From the NCBI RefSeq assembly GCF_000024925.1, contig NC_013521.1:3348001-3412000 (forward strand): a stretch of DNA of 64,000 nucleotides, in the 5' to 3' direction. The position numbers and the translations under genes are program-made. The notes under the pieces are model-generated. The model had not been told where the DNA came from and did no database searches. It saw only the letters and a list, made by a program, of their open reading frames with translations. Shown here in pieces: positions 45,218-52,734 of the stretch; the first letter of the stretch is position 1; every line of letters starts with the position of its first letter. The stretch is from Sanguibacter keddieii DSM 10542. GTDB lineage: Bacteria; Actinomycetota; Actinomycetes; Actinomycetales; Cellulomonadaceae.

Positions 45218-47340
45218 GCACCGCGCAGGGGCGGGTCGCCCACCGAGCCACCCCGCTCGTGCCCGACGGTCGCGGCGAGCAGCCGCAGGCCACCGGGCGG
45301 CACCCGCTCCTGCGCACCGGCGCGGTCTTCCTCGCCACCACGCTGCTCGTCGTCGCGCTCGCCGCCGTGCACCTCACGCAGGGCACCGCGGGTCTCGGGC
45401 TCGGCGACGTGGTCCGAGCCCTGCTCGGGCAGGACGACGGGTCGACCGCGGCCGCGGTGCTCGTCGCCTCCAGGCTCCCCCGCCTCGTGGCCGGCCTGCT
45501 CGTCGGCGCGGCGCTCGGCGCCGCCGGGGCCGCGCTGCAGTCCGTCGCCCGCAACCCGCTCGCCTCTCCCGACACCCTCGCGGTCAACGCCGGCGGCTAC
45601 CTCGCCGTCGTCGCCGCGGCCGTCGTCGGGCTCACCCTGCCCTTCTACCTCTCCGGGCTCCTCGCCTTCGTCGGCGGGCTCGCGGCCGCCGGGCTCGTCC
45701 TCGCACTCTCGCAGGGCGGCAGCTCTGGCCCCACCCGGCTCATCCTCGCGGGTGCCGCGACGACCCTCGCGCTCAGTGCCGTCACCAGCGTGCTGCTCAT
45801 CCTCTTCCAGCAGGAGACGCTCGGGCTCTTCGCGTGGGGCAGCGGGTCCGTCGTGCAGTCCGGGACCCGCGTCGTGACCCTCGCGGCGCCCGTCGTCGCC
45901 GTCGGGCTGGTCGGGCTGGCGCTGCTCGCGCGGCGTCTCGACCTGCTCGCCCTCGGCGACGACGCCGCGCGCGTGCTCGGCGTCGACGTCCGCGGCACCC
46001 GCGTGCTCACCGTCGGCGTCGCGGTGCTGCTCTCCGCCGCGGCCGTCACCGTCGCCGGACCGATCGGCTTCGTGGGGCTCTGCGCACCCGTGCTCGCACG
46101 TCTCGTGGCCCGGACCGTCCCCAGCCTGAGCCGTCACACGACGCTGCTGCCGCTCGCCGCGCTCTTCGGCGTCGTCGTGGTGCTCGGCGCAGACGTCCTG
46201 CTGCGGCTCCTGCTGCCCGGGCAGTACAGCGCGGCCGTGCCCACCGGCATCGTCACGACCGTCTTCGGCGCGCTGACCCTCGTGCTCCTCGCCCGCAGGC
46301 TCCGCGACTCCGGCCCGGCCGCCGGAGGGTCCACCGCGCACGTGCGACCGCGCACCGTCCGCCGCGCGGTCGTGGTGACCGTCGTGCTCGGGGCGCTGCT
46401 CGTCGCCGCAGGCCTCCTGGCCGTGCTGCTGGGTGACCGCATGCTGCTGCTCGGCGACGTGTCGAACTGGTTCGCCGACCAGGCCGGGCGGCAGGTGTCC
46501 TTCGTCCTCGACCAGCGGATGCCGCGCGTGCTCGCAGCGCTGCTCGCCGGTGCGGCGCTCGGGCTCGCCGGCACCCTCGTCCAGGCCGTGTGCCGCAACC
46601 CGCTCGCCGAGCCCAGCCTGCTCGGCGTGACCGCCGGCGCCGGGCTCGGCGCGGTGACCGTCATCCTGCTCGTCCCCGGCGCCCCGGTCTGGGCCATGTC
46701 GCTCGCGGCGGCCGCCGGGGCCTTCGTCGCCTTCGGGCTCGTCTACCTGCTGTCGTACCGCGGCGGGCTGAGCTCCGACCGCCTCGTGCTCATCGGCGTC
46801 GGGATGAGCGCGGGCGCGACCGCGATCACCACCCTCGTGATCGTCGTGGTGCAGCCGTGGAACGCGAACCTCGCGCTCACCTGGCTGTCCGGGTCCACCT
46901 ACGGACGGACCATGGCGCAGATCGTGCCCGTGGCGCTCGTGCTGCTCGTCGCGACGCCGCTCGCGCTGTCCCGGCGCCGAGAGATGGACGTGCTGTCCCT
47001 CGACGAGGACACGCCACGCACCCTCGGGGTCGGGGTCGAGCGCACCCGGCTGCTGCTGCTGTCGGCGACCGTGCTCATCACCGCCGCCGCGGTGTGCGCC
47101 GTCGGGGTGGTCGGGTTCGTGGGGCTCGTCGCCCCGCACGCCGCACGGGCGCTCGTCGGCTCGCGCAACGGCCGGGTGATCCCCGTCGCGATGCTGCTGG
47201 GCGCGTTGCTCGTCTCGGTCGCGGACACCGTGGGCCGCACGGTCATCGCCCCGGCGCAGATCCCCGCCGGTCTCACGACCGCCCTCATCGGCGCGCCCTA
47301 CTTCGTGTGGTTGCTGTGGCGGCAGCGGACGGTGCGGTGA
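45214..47340 (+). CDS. Iron-siderophore ABC importer, fused double permease
   Basis: A single 708-residue chain holding two complete FecCD permease units, as in FhuB, instead of separate subunits. The first half has RLPRLVAGLLVGAALGAAGAALQSVARNPLASPDTLAVNAGG and GPIGFVGLCAPVLARLV; the second repeats it with RMPRVLAALLAGAALGLAGTLVQAVCRNPLAEPSLLGVTAGA and VGFVGLVAPHAARALVG. About 20 membrane segments in total. GTG 45214 overlaps the lipoprotein stop (GTGA). Confidence 0.9.
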   Translation: MSTAQGRVAHRATPLVPDGRGEQPQATGRHPLLRTGAVFLATTLLVVALAAVHLTQGTAGLGLGDVVRALLGQDDGSTAAAVLVASRLPRLVAGLLVGAALGAAGAALQSVARNPLASPDTLAVNAGGYLAVVAAAVVGLTLPFYLSGLLAFVGGLAAAGLVLALSQGGSSGPTRLILAGAATTLALSAVTSVLLILFQQETLGLFAWGSGSVVQSGTRVVTLAAPVVAVGLVGLALLARRLDLLALGDDAARVLGVDVRGTRVLTVGVAVLLSAAAVTVAGPIGFVGLCAPVLARLVARTVPSLSRHTTLLPLAALFGVVVVLGADVLLRLLLPGQYSAAVPTGIVTTVFGALTLVLLARRLRDSGPAAGGSTAHVRPRTVRRAVVVTVVLGALLVAAGLLAVLLGDRMLLLGDVSNWFADQAGRQVSFVLDQRMPRVLAALLAGAALGLAGTLVQAVCRNPLAEPSLLGVTAGAGLGAVTVILLVPGAPVWAMSLAAAAGAFVAFGLVYLLSYRGGLSSDRLVLIGVGMSAGATAITTLVIVVVQPWNANLALTWLSGSTYGRTMAQIVPVALVLLVATPLALSRRREMDVLSLDEDTPRTLGVGVERTRLLLLSATVLITAAAVCAVGVVGFVGLVAPHAARALVGSRNGRVIPVAMLLGALLVSVADTVGRTVIAPAQIPAGLTTALIGAPYFVWLLWRQRTVR

Positions 47341-47341
47341 G

Positions 47342-47371
47342 TTGTCCTCCGACCCGGCACACGGGCATGAT
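47342..47371 (+). promoter_or_regulatory. Promoter of the Met leader and second MetRS
   Basis: TTGTCC (47342-47347) and CATGAT (47366-47371) are 18 bp apart. The -10 ends six bases before the ATG of the leader peptide (47378), the spacing seen at the other leaderless genes in this window. The promoter begins one base after the permease stop, so the MetRS unit is separate. Confidence 0.6.
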
Positions 47372-47377
47372 CGAGCC

Positions 47378-47428
47378 ATGAGCTTCTCGACGACCGCCAC
47401 GATGATGCGCCTCCACCCGGGGGCCTGA
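47378..47428 (+). CDS. Met-rich leader peptide (attenuator)
   Basis: A 16-codon reading frame, translated MSFSTTATMMRLHPGA, too short to be called by length alone. Two adjacent ATG codons lie at 47402-47407. Its ATG sits at the expected leaderless start. Its stop overlaps the first of three G/C segments that can pair alternatively, immediately before a methionyl-tRNA synthetase gene. This is the layout of ribosome-mediated attenuation, in which stalling at scarce Met-tRNA changes RNA folding. Translation is not proven. Confidence 0.7.
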   Translation: MSFSTTATMMRLHPGA

Positions 47429-47473
47429 CTCACGCGTACTCGTCGGACCGAGGCCCCCGCACTGCGGGGGCCT
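47418..47473 (+). promoter_or_regulatory. Attenuator: mutually exclusive antiterminator and terminator
   Basis: Segment 1, CGGGGGCCT (47418-47426), is complementary over nine bases to segment 2, AGGCCCCCG (47451-47459). Segment 2 also pairs with segment 3: AGGCCCCCGC (47451-47460), loop ACT, GCGGGGGCCT (47464-47473), a ten-bp terminator hairpin. A ribosome stalled on the Met codons leaves segment 1 free, so 1-2 forms and the terminator cannot. A ribosome at the stop codon covers segment 1 and 2-3 forms. No long T-run follows, as is usual in such GC-rich genomes. Confidence 0.7.
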
Positions 47474-47535
47474 TCGTGCGTCATCACCTCCGCAGAGCGT
47501 CCCGTGCACACCGCACACACCCTCCGGAGGACACC

Positions 47536-49146
47536 ATGGACGACCTGTACATCACCACCTCGATCCCCTATGTCAACGGCCGCCCGCACCTGGGCCACGC
47601 CCTCGAGCTCGTCCACGTCGACGTCCTCGCCCGGCACCGGCGGCTGCGCGGCGCGCAGGTCCGGGTCCAGTCTGGGACCGACGACCACGCACTGAAGAAC
47701 GTCAGCGCGGCGTCTCTCGCGGGCGTCCCGGTGGCCGACCTGGTCGCCGCCAACGGCGACAGGTTCGTCGAGCTGGTCGACGCCCTCGGGGTGCGCACGG
47801 ACGAGTTCGTGCGGACCAGCAGCGACCCGCGGCACGCACCCGGGGTGGTCGCGCTCTGGGAGGCGTGCCGGGCCGCCGGGGACCTCTACCAGAAGGACTA
47901 CACCGGGCTCTACTGTCCCGGCTGCGAGCAGTTCTACGCCGCCGACGAGCTGGTCGACGGGCTGTGCGGCGAGCACGGCACGCCCGTCCAGGAGGTCACG
48001 GAGACCAACTGGTTCTTCCGGCTGTCTCGCTACCGGGACCAGGTGGCCGCACTCGTGGCGAGCGGCGAGGTCGCGGTCGAGCCACGGCAGCGTCGCAACG
48101 AGGTGCTGGGGTTCCTCGCCGGCGAGGTCCACGACATCTCGGTGTCGCGACCGGCGGACCGCGCGGGCGGGTGGGGCGTCCCGGTCCCGGGCGACCCGGG
48201 ACAGGTCGTCTACGTGTGGTTCGACGCGCTCGTGAACTACCTGACCGGCCTGGGGTACGGGAGCGAGACGGGCCGGGGTGCCGCCGTCGGCCGAGAGGCT
48301 GACGCTGTCCGCGGAGGACGCGAGTCCGTCGGTGCAGCGGGCGAGGCCGTCGAGGTCAGCGTGGCGGTCGACGTCGGCGTCGGCGTCGAGGAGCCCTTCG
48401 CCCGGTGGTGGGGCGGCGGTGCCGAGCGCACGCACGTGCTCGGCAAGGGCATCGCCCGGTTCCACGCCGTCTACTGGGTCGCGTTCCTGCTCTCGGCCGG
48501 GCTGCCGCTGCCGACGCGGGTCCTGGTGCACGACTACCTCACGGTCGACGGCGCCAAGATCGCCAAGAGCGGGAGCCAGGCCGCCGACCCGGCCACCGTG
48601 GTAGCGACCTACGGTCCCGACGCCCTGCGCTGGTGGCTGGCCCGTGACCCGGCGCCGGTGGGGACGACCGACTTCACCGTCGAGCGCCTCGTGGGCTGCT
48701 ACGACCGCGACCTGGCCAACGGGCTCGGCAACCTCGTCTCCCGCACGCTGACGCTGGCACGCCGTGACCGGAGCTGGTCGGCACCGCCGACCGCAGAGGT
48801 CGGGGTCGAGGTTCGGGCAGCCGCGCGCGCCCTGCCGGACGCCGTCGACGCCGCGCTCGCCCGGTACGACCTCCGGAGCGCCTGCGAGGCCATCACCGGG
48901 CTCGTCGAGCACGGCAACAGGTTCATCGAGGGCGAGGCGCCCTGGCGGCTCGCCCGGGCCGCCGACGCCGGAGATCTCGAGGCCGCCGCCCGGTTCGAGG
49001 GGGTCGTCGACGCGCTGGTGGAGCTGTGCCGGGTAGCGACGCACGAGCTCGAACCCTTCGTACCGGAGGGGGCGGCGAGGCTCGTCGCGCAGCTCGACGC
49101 CGGGGTCGGGCGTCCTGTGCCGGCGTTCCCGCGGATCGGCGGGTAG
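47536..49146 (+). CDS. Second methionyl-tRNA synthetase, divergent copy
   Basis: MetRS paralogue of 536 residues. The HIGH box reads HLGH (PYVNGRPHLGHALELV), the zinc knuckle CPGCEQFYAADELVDGLCGEH is kept, and the KMSKS box is altered to KIAKS. An extra Gly/Val/Glu-rich stretch of about 45 residues precedes the WGGGAERTHVLGKG motif. The anticodon-binding helices are shorter than usual but recognisable (LANGLGNLVSRTLTLARRD). ATG 47536 has CCGGAGG five bases upstream. Such duplicates can confer resistance to MetRS inhibitors or serve special conditions; I cannot tell. Expression is probably attenuated by the upstream leader. Confidence 0.85.
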   Translation: MDDLYITTSIPYVNGRPHLGHALELVHVDVLARHRRLRGAQVRVQSGTDDHALKNVSAASLAGVPVADLVAANGDRFVELVDALGVRTDEFVRTSSDPRHAPGVVALWEACRAAGDLYQKDYTGLYCPGCEQFYAADELVDGLCGEHGTPVQEVTETNWFFRLSRYRDQVAALVASGEVAVEPRQRRNEVLGFLAGEVHDISVSRPADRAGGWGVPVPGDPGQVVYVWFDALVNYLTGLGYGSETGRGAAVGREADAVRGGRESVGAAGEAVEVSVAVDVGVGVEEPFARWWGGGAERTHVLGKGIARFHAVYWVAFLLSAGLPLPTRVLVHDYLTVDGAKIAKSGSQAADPATVVATYGPDALRWWLARDPAPVGTTDFTVERLVGCYDRDLANGLGNLVSRTLTLARRDRSWSAPPTAEVGVEVRAAARALPDAVDAALARYDLRSACEAITGLVEHGNRFIEGEAPWRLARAADAGDLEAAARFEGVVDALVELCRVATHELEPFVPEGAARLVAQLDAGVGRPVPAFPRIGG

Positions 49147-49252
49147 GGGCGGGTTCTGGGGGGCTGGGGGCCGGGGCGGGCTCGGGGTCAGGGCTCGGGT
49201 GGAGGTGGGCACGGGCCAGGGCCAGGGCCTGGGTGGAGGCGGCGTCTGGTGG
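49147..49252 (+). repeat. G-rich intergenic tract
   Basis: About 100 bases with many runs of three or more G on the plus strand, plus repeats of GGCCAGGGCC. It may form G-quadruplexes or simply terminate the MetRS transcript; no hairpin with a clear T-run is seen. The rest of the 235-bp gap holds the iron box and leader of the next gene. Confidence 0.4.
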
Positions 49253-49285
49253 TTCCCACCAGCCAAGACACCCCCAGTAGGCAAG

Positions 49286-49304
49286 TTAGGTAATGCTACG
49301 CTAA
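49286..49304 (+). promoter_or_regulatory. IdeR/DtxR-like iron box
   Basis: TTAGGTAATGCTACGCTAA matches the 19-bp IdeR/DtxR consensus at 15 positions, better than the box before the ATPase gene. It lies about 80 bases before the start of the second siderophore lipoprotein, consistent with iron repression of that gene. Confidence 0.75.
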
Positions 49305-49381
49305 CCTCCGCCGACGAGCCTGCGCTCCGTGCCGCCTGGCCCGTCCCACACTCTCCAGCACCTCCCCCGGAAGGACCCTCG

Positions 49382-50362
49382 ATGAGCACGCCCACGCACC
49401 GCCGCTCAGCCCGCCGTGCCGCACGGCTGGCAGCACCCCTGCTCGCCGTCGCGCTGCTCGCCGGCTGCTCGACCGTCACCGACGACGCCGACGCGACCTC
49501 GACCAGCGCCGCCGCAGGTGACGACACCGCCGCGCCCGACGACACCGCCGCGACCCACAGCGTCGAGCACGCGCGCGGCACCACCGAGGTCCCGGCCGAG
49601 CCGCTGCGGGTCGTGGTCCTCGAACCCGTGCAGCTCGACACGGCGGTCGCACTGGGTGCCGTCCCCGTCGGGGCAGCCGTGCTCAACGAGGAGGCCGGGG
49701 TCCCGGCGTACCTCGGCGAGGCCGCGGCGAACATCGAGTCCGTCGGCACCGTCACCGAGCCGAGCATCGAGAAGATCGCCGCGCTCGAGCCCGACCTCAT
49801 CCTCGGCACCGAGTCGCGACACTCTGCGCTCTACGACCGCCTCGACGAGATCGCGCCGACCGTGTTCATGGCGACGCAGACCGACCCGTGGACCGAGAAC
49901 GTCGAGCTCGTGGCCCGCGCCCTCGGCGACGAGGCCGGGGCACAGACCCTCCTCGACGCCTTCGAAGCGCGCTGCACGGAGGTCGCCGAGGACCACCAGA
50001 CCGCGGGCAAGACCGCCCAGCTCATCCGCCCGCGCGACGGTCTCCTGACGCTCTACGGGCCCACGTCCTTCGCGGGGAGCGTCCTCGAGTGCGCCGGCTT
50101 CACCACGCCCGAGCGCGACTGGGAAGAGTCCATCTCCGTGGACCTGTCCTACGAGCGCGTCTTCGAGGCCGAGGCCGACCTCGTGCTCGTCACGACGACC
50201 GACACGTCCGACCAGAGCACCCTGCCCGAGGTGCTCGCCACGAACACCGACGCGTTCCCGTCGCTGCACCTCGTGGACCAGTCCTTCTGGATCACCGGCG
50301 TCGGCCCGCTCGGCGGGATGACCGTGCTCGACGACCTCGACCGGCTGCTCGCAGAGCAGTAG
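49382..50362 (+). CDS. Second iron-siderophore-binding lipoprotein
   Basis: Lipoprotein of 326 residues with Cys29 in LLAGC, distant from the first one at 44219. The FecB/FhuD core is present: EPVQLDTAVALGAVPVGAAVLNEE, IEKIAALEPDLILGTESRHSALYDRLDEIAPTVF and the last helix VLDDLDRLLAE. ATG 49382 has GGAAGGA upstream. It has its own iron box and no own permease, so it may share the importer encoded at 43246-47340. Confidence 0.88.
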   Translation: MSTPTHRRSARRAARLAAPLLAVALLAGCSTVTDDADATSTSAAAGDDTAAPDDTAATHSVEHARGTTEVPAEPLRVVVLEPVQLDTAVALGAVPVGAAVLNEEAGVPAYLGEAAANIESVGTVTEPSIEKIAALEPDLILGTESRHSALYDRLDEIAPTVFMATQTDPWTENVELVARALGDEAGAQTLLDAFEARCTEVAEDHQTAGKTAQLIRPRDGLLTLYGPTSFAGSVLECAGFTTPERDWEESISVDLSYERVFEAEADLVLVTTTDTSDQSTLPEVLATNTDAFPSLHLVDQSFWITGVGPLGGMTVLDDLDRLLAEQ

Positions 50363-50371
50363 CCGAGGCGG

Positions 50372-50451
50372 GGCTCGGCAGAGCGAAGCGGGGCGTGGCA
50401 GAGCGAAGCAGGGCTCGACAGAGCGAAGCAGGGCTGCAGCGCACAGCAGGA
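50372..50451 (+). repeat. Four 20-bp tandem repeats
   Basis: Three close copies of a 20-bp unit, GGCTCGGCAGAGCGAAGCGG and variants, at 50372-50391, 50392-50411 and 50412-50431, followed by a degenerate fourth (50432-50451). It sits between the lipoprotein stop and a terminator and shows no coding potential. Confidence 0.6.
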
Positions 50452-50506
50452 AGGGAAACGGCTGGCAGAGCAAGCCACAGCTAAGACAGTCGAGCTTCGA
50501 GAGAGA

Positions 50507-50554
50507 AGAGACGCGGGTCCCACACCGGTGCATCGGTGAGGGGCCCGCGTCTCT
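50507..50554 (+). terminator. Terminator after the lipoprotein gene
   Basis: AGAGACGCGGG (50507-50517) and CCCGCGTCTCT (50544-50554) form an 11-bp stem, with further pairing inside the 26-base loop. It lies about 145 bases past the lipoprotein stop and before the HNH gene promoter. Confidence 0.65.
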
Positions 50555-50635
50555 GTGCGAGACAGGCTGCTTGCGCCGGGTGTCGGCGGCAAGCGGCTCT
50601 CGCCGGATGTCAGTGGTTATCGGTAGATTCAGGAT

Positions 50636-52405
50636 ATGTCGACGGAACCGCGGAAAACTCGCGAAGCACACAGTGATGGATGTGCTGTGCCGTCGGCTCC
50701 CGCTGCGCCCTCCCCCTCTGCGCTCTCCCCCGCAGAGCCGTCGGGCGTCGTGCCGTCGGACGCTGCGCCTTCGGGCGTCGTGTCTTCGGGCGTCGTGCCT
50801 TCGGATGCCGTGCCGTCGGGCGTCCTGCCACTGCCGTCGCCGGCTGCCGTCGTGAAGCCACCGTCGCCGTCACCTGAGGGTGGGTGGCCTGAGGTGCTCG
50901 AGCCGATGACGGTCGCGCAGATGAACCACCGTCAGGGCGAGCTGGTCGACGCTGTGGTGGCGGGGTTCGCCGAGGTTGCTGCTGCCCAGGCGCGGTGCGC
51001 CCGGCGCGTGGACGACCTGCGCCGCTGGTCCCAGGCTGCCACCGACGCCGTGGCACGTGGCCGGGGTGAGGAGGCGGCGTCCCTGACCGATCAGCGGTCG
51101 GCCGAGCGGTGGTTGGTCTCCGAGGTCGCCTGCGCGCTGCAACTGCCCGAGGGGTCGGCGTCGGCGCTGGTCGCGGACTCCCAGGCCCTGGTCCACGAGC
51201 ACCCCGCCACCATGGCCGCACTGAGCCAGGGCGAGGTGTCCTACCGTCACGCCGAGGCGGTCCTGGGTGCCACGGTGGGCCTGGACGAGACCTCCCGCCT
51301 CGAGCTGGACGTGCTGCTGTCCGAGAGGGCACGGACCACGACGGTCGCAGCCCTCAAGAGGGTGGCGCGCCGTGAGCGGGAGCGCCGTGACTCTCGCCCG
51401 TTGGTCGAGCGTCACCAGGTCGCCACCGTCGAGCGCCACGTGGAGCTCCGACCCTGCCAGGACGGCATGGCGTGGCTGCACCAGTACCTGCCCGCAGTCC
51501 AGGCCACAGCCATCTTCAACCGCCTCACCGACATCGCGATGGCGGTCCAAGGCCCCGACGAGCCCCGCACCCTGGCCCAGCTGCGCGCCGACGCCAGCGT
51601 GGACCTACTCCTCGACGACGACGCACGGACCGCCCTGACTGCCGCCACAGTCACGGGCGCGGACGGCAACAGCGAGGACCGTGCCGTCGCGGCTAGCGAG
51701 GCCGCGCCTCACTACGCCGGAGAGCCGACTCAGTCGATCGCTGGGGTTGCCGACCGCGTCTCCCTGGGTGGCATCAAGCCCCAGGTCGCCGTCACCATCC
51801 CCGTCATGACCCTCCTCGGACACTCCGACGAGCCCGGCGAGCTCGCCGGACACGGCCCCATCGACGCACACACCGCCCGACGCCTCGCCGCACAAGCCCC
51901 CAGCTTCCTGCGGATCCTCACCCACCCCGAGACCGGCACCGTCCTCTCAGTCGGACGCGACCGCTACGCCGTACCCGCAGACCTCAAGACCTGGCTACGC
52001 ATCCGCGACGAGACCTGCCGCTTCCCCGGCTGCTCACGCCGCGCACAACGCTGCGACATCGACCACGTGAAGGACTGGGCCCACGGCGGAACCACCGACC
52101 ACCACAACCTCATCCACCTCTGCCGACACCACCACCGGTTGAAGCACACCACTGCCTGGACAGTGAGCACCGGACCGCCGGGCAGTACCCCACCCGACAA
52201 GCCCTCATCTCGCCAGGGCGCACCGTACCGCGCCCCAGCGCACCACGACTCGGACCTCACGGCCGACGTCGTGCACTGGACCGCGCCTACCGGTCGCACC
52301 TACCTCGACCACGCGGCCGTCCAGATCGCCTCTAGGCAAGCAGAGGTCGCTGCGCTGTCCGCACCTCATCCTGTTCCTGGGCCCGATGACGAGCCACCGT
52401 TCTGA
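50636..52405 (+). CDS. DUF222/HNH endonuclease domain protein
   Basis: Protein of 589 residues common in actinobacterial genomes, with a DUF222 helical body and a C-terminal HNH nuclease motif (about 460-500): ETCRFPGCSRRAQRCDIDHVKDWAHGG, NLIHLCRHHHRLKH. The Cys and His residues fit the treble-clef zinc/HNH site. A degenerate Pro/Ser repeat (PSGVV, PSDAA) in residues 34-65 is encoded by a 15-bp DNA repeat. ATG 50636 is six bases past TAGATT, a leaderless layout. Its biological role is unknown; the family often multiplies in genomes. Confidence 0.88.
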   Translation: MSTEPRKTREAHSDGCAVPSAPAAPSPSALSPAEPSGVVPSDAAPSGVVSSGVVPSDAVPSGVLPLPSPAAVVKPPSPSPEGGWPEVLEPMTVAQMNHRQGELVDAVVAGFAEVAAAQARCARRVDDLRRWSQAATDAVARGRGEEAASLTDQRSAERWLVSEVACALQLPEGSASALVADSQALVHEHPATMAALSQGEVSYRHAEAVLGATVGLDETSRLELDVLLSERARTTTVAALKRVARRERERRDSRPLVERHQVATVERHVELRPCQDGMAWLHQYLPAVQATAIFNRLTDIAMAVQGPDEPRTLAQLRADASVDLLLDDDARTALTAATVTGADGNSEDRAVAASEAAPHYAGEPTQSIAGVADRVSLGGIKPQVAVTIPVMTLLGHSDEPGELAGHGPIDAHTARRLAAQAPSFLRILTHPETGTVLSVGRDRYAVPADLKTWLRIRDETCRFPGCSRRAQRCDIDHVKDWAHGGTTDHHNLIHLCRHHHRLKHTTAWTVSTGPPGSTPPDKPSSRQGAPYRAPAHHDSDLTADVVHWTAPTGRTYLDHAAVQIASRQAEVAALSAPHPVPGPDDEPPF

Positions 52406-52505
52406 GCCCGCATCGCTCAATGCCGCCGTACCTCGGTGCTCAGGGCCTGAGGGGGCAGTGGGGCCTGAGGGGCCCGCCAGAAGCTCCAGGCTGAGTGGCC
52501 AAACG

Positions 52506-52543
52506 CAGAAGAACCCGCCTCCGGGAGGAGACGGGTTCTTCTG
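52506..52543. terminator. Terminator between HNH gene and tRNA-Ala
   Basis: CAGAAGAACCCG (52506-52517) and its complement (52532-52543) form a 12-bp stem, with additional CCTCC/GGAGG pairing in the loop. It can end the tRNA-Ala transcript on the minus strand and the HNH transcript on the plus strand. Confidence 0.7.
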
Positions 52544-52555
52544 GTCCTGCTGCGG

Positions 52556-52628
52556 TGGAGCTAAGGAGATTCGAACTCCTGACCTCTTCGATGCGAACGA
52601 AGCGCGCTACCAACTGCGCCATAGCCCC
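52556..52628 (-). tRNA. tRNA-Ala (CGC anticodon)
   Basis: The minus strand forms a cloverleaf: acceptor GGGGCTA/TAGCTCC, D arm GCGCAGTTGGTAGCGC, anticodon arm CTTCG-TTCGCAT-CGAAG reading CGC, T arm AGGAG-TTCGAAT-CTCCT. The discriminator is A and CCA is not encoded. Confidence 0.95.
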
Positions 52629-52734
52629 AGGCCTGTGAAGACCAGTCCGACCACCTGATCCACCGAAGGCGAACCAGTCTGCCGAACCGCTGTCTAGCCT
52701 AGCACCCAGGTGGGGGTGCTTCGCACAGGTGCGG

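Noticed and set aside
45031-49809. A 1592-codon minus-strand frame spanning the permease and MetRS genes
   Set aside because: No family motif and a composition of pure codon shadow; both genes on the other strand are well supported.
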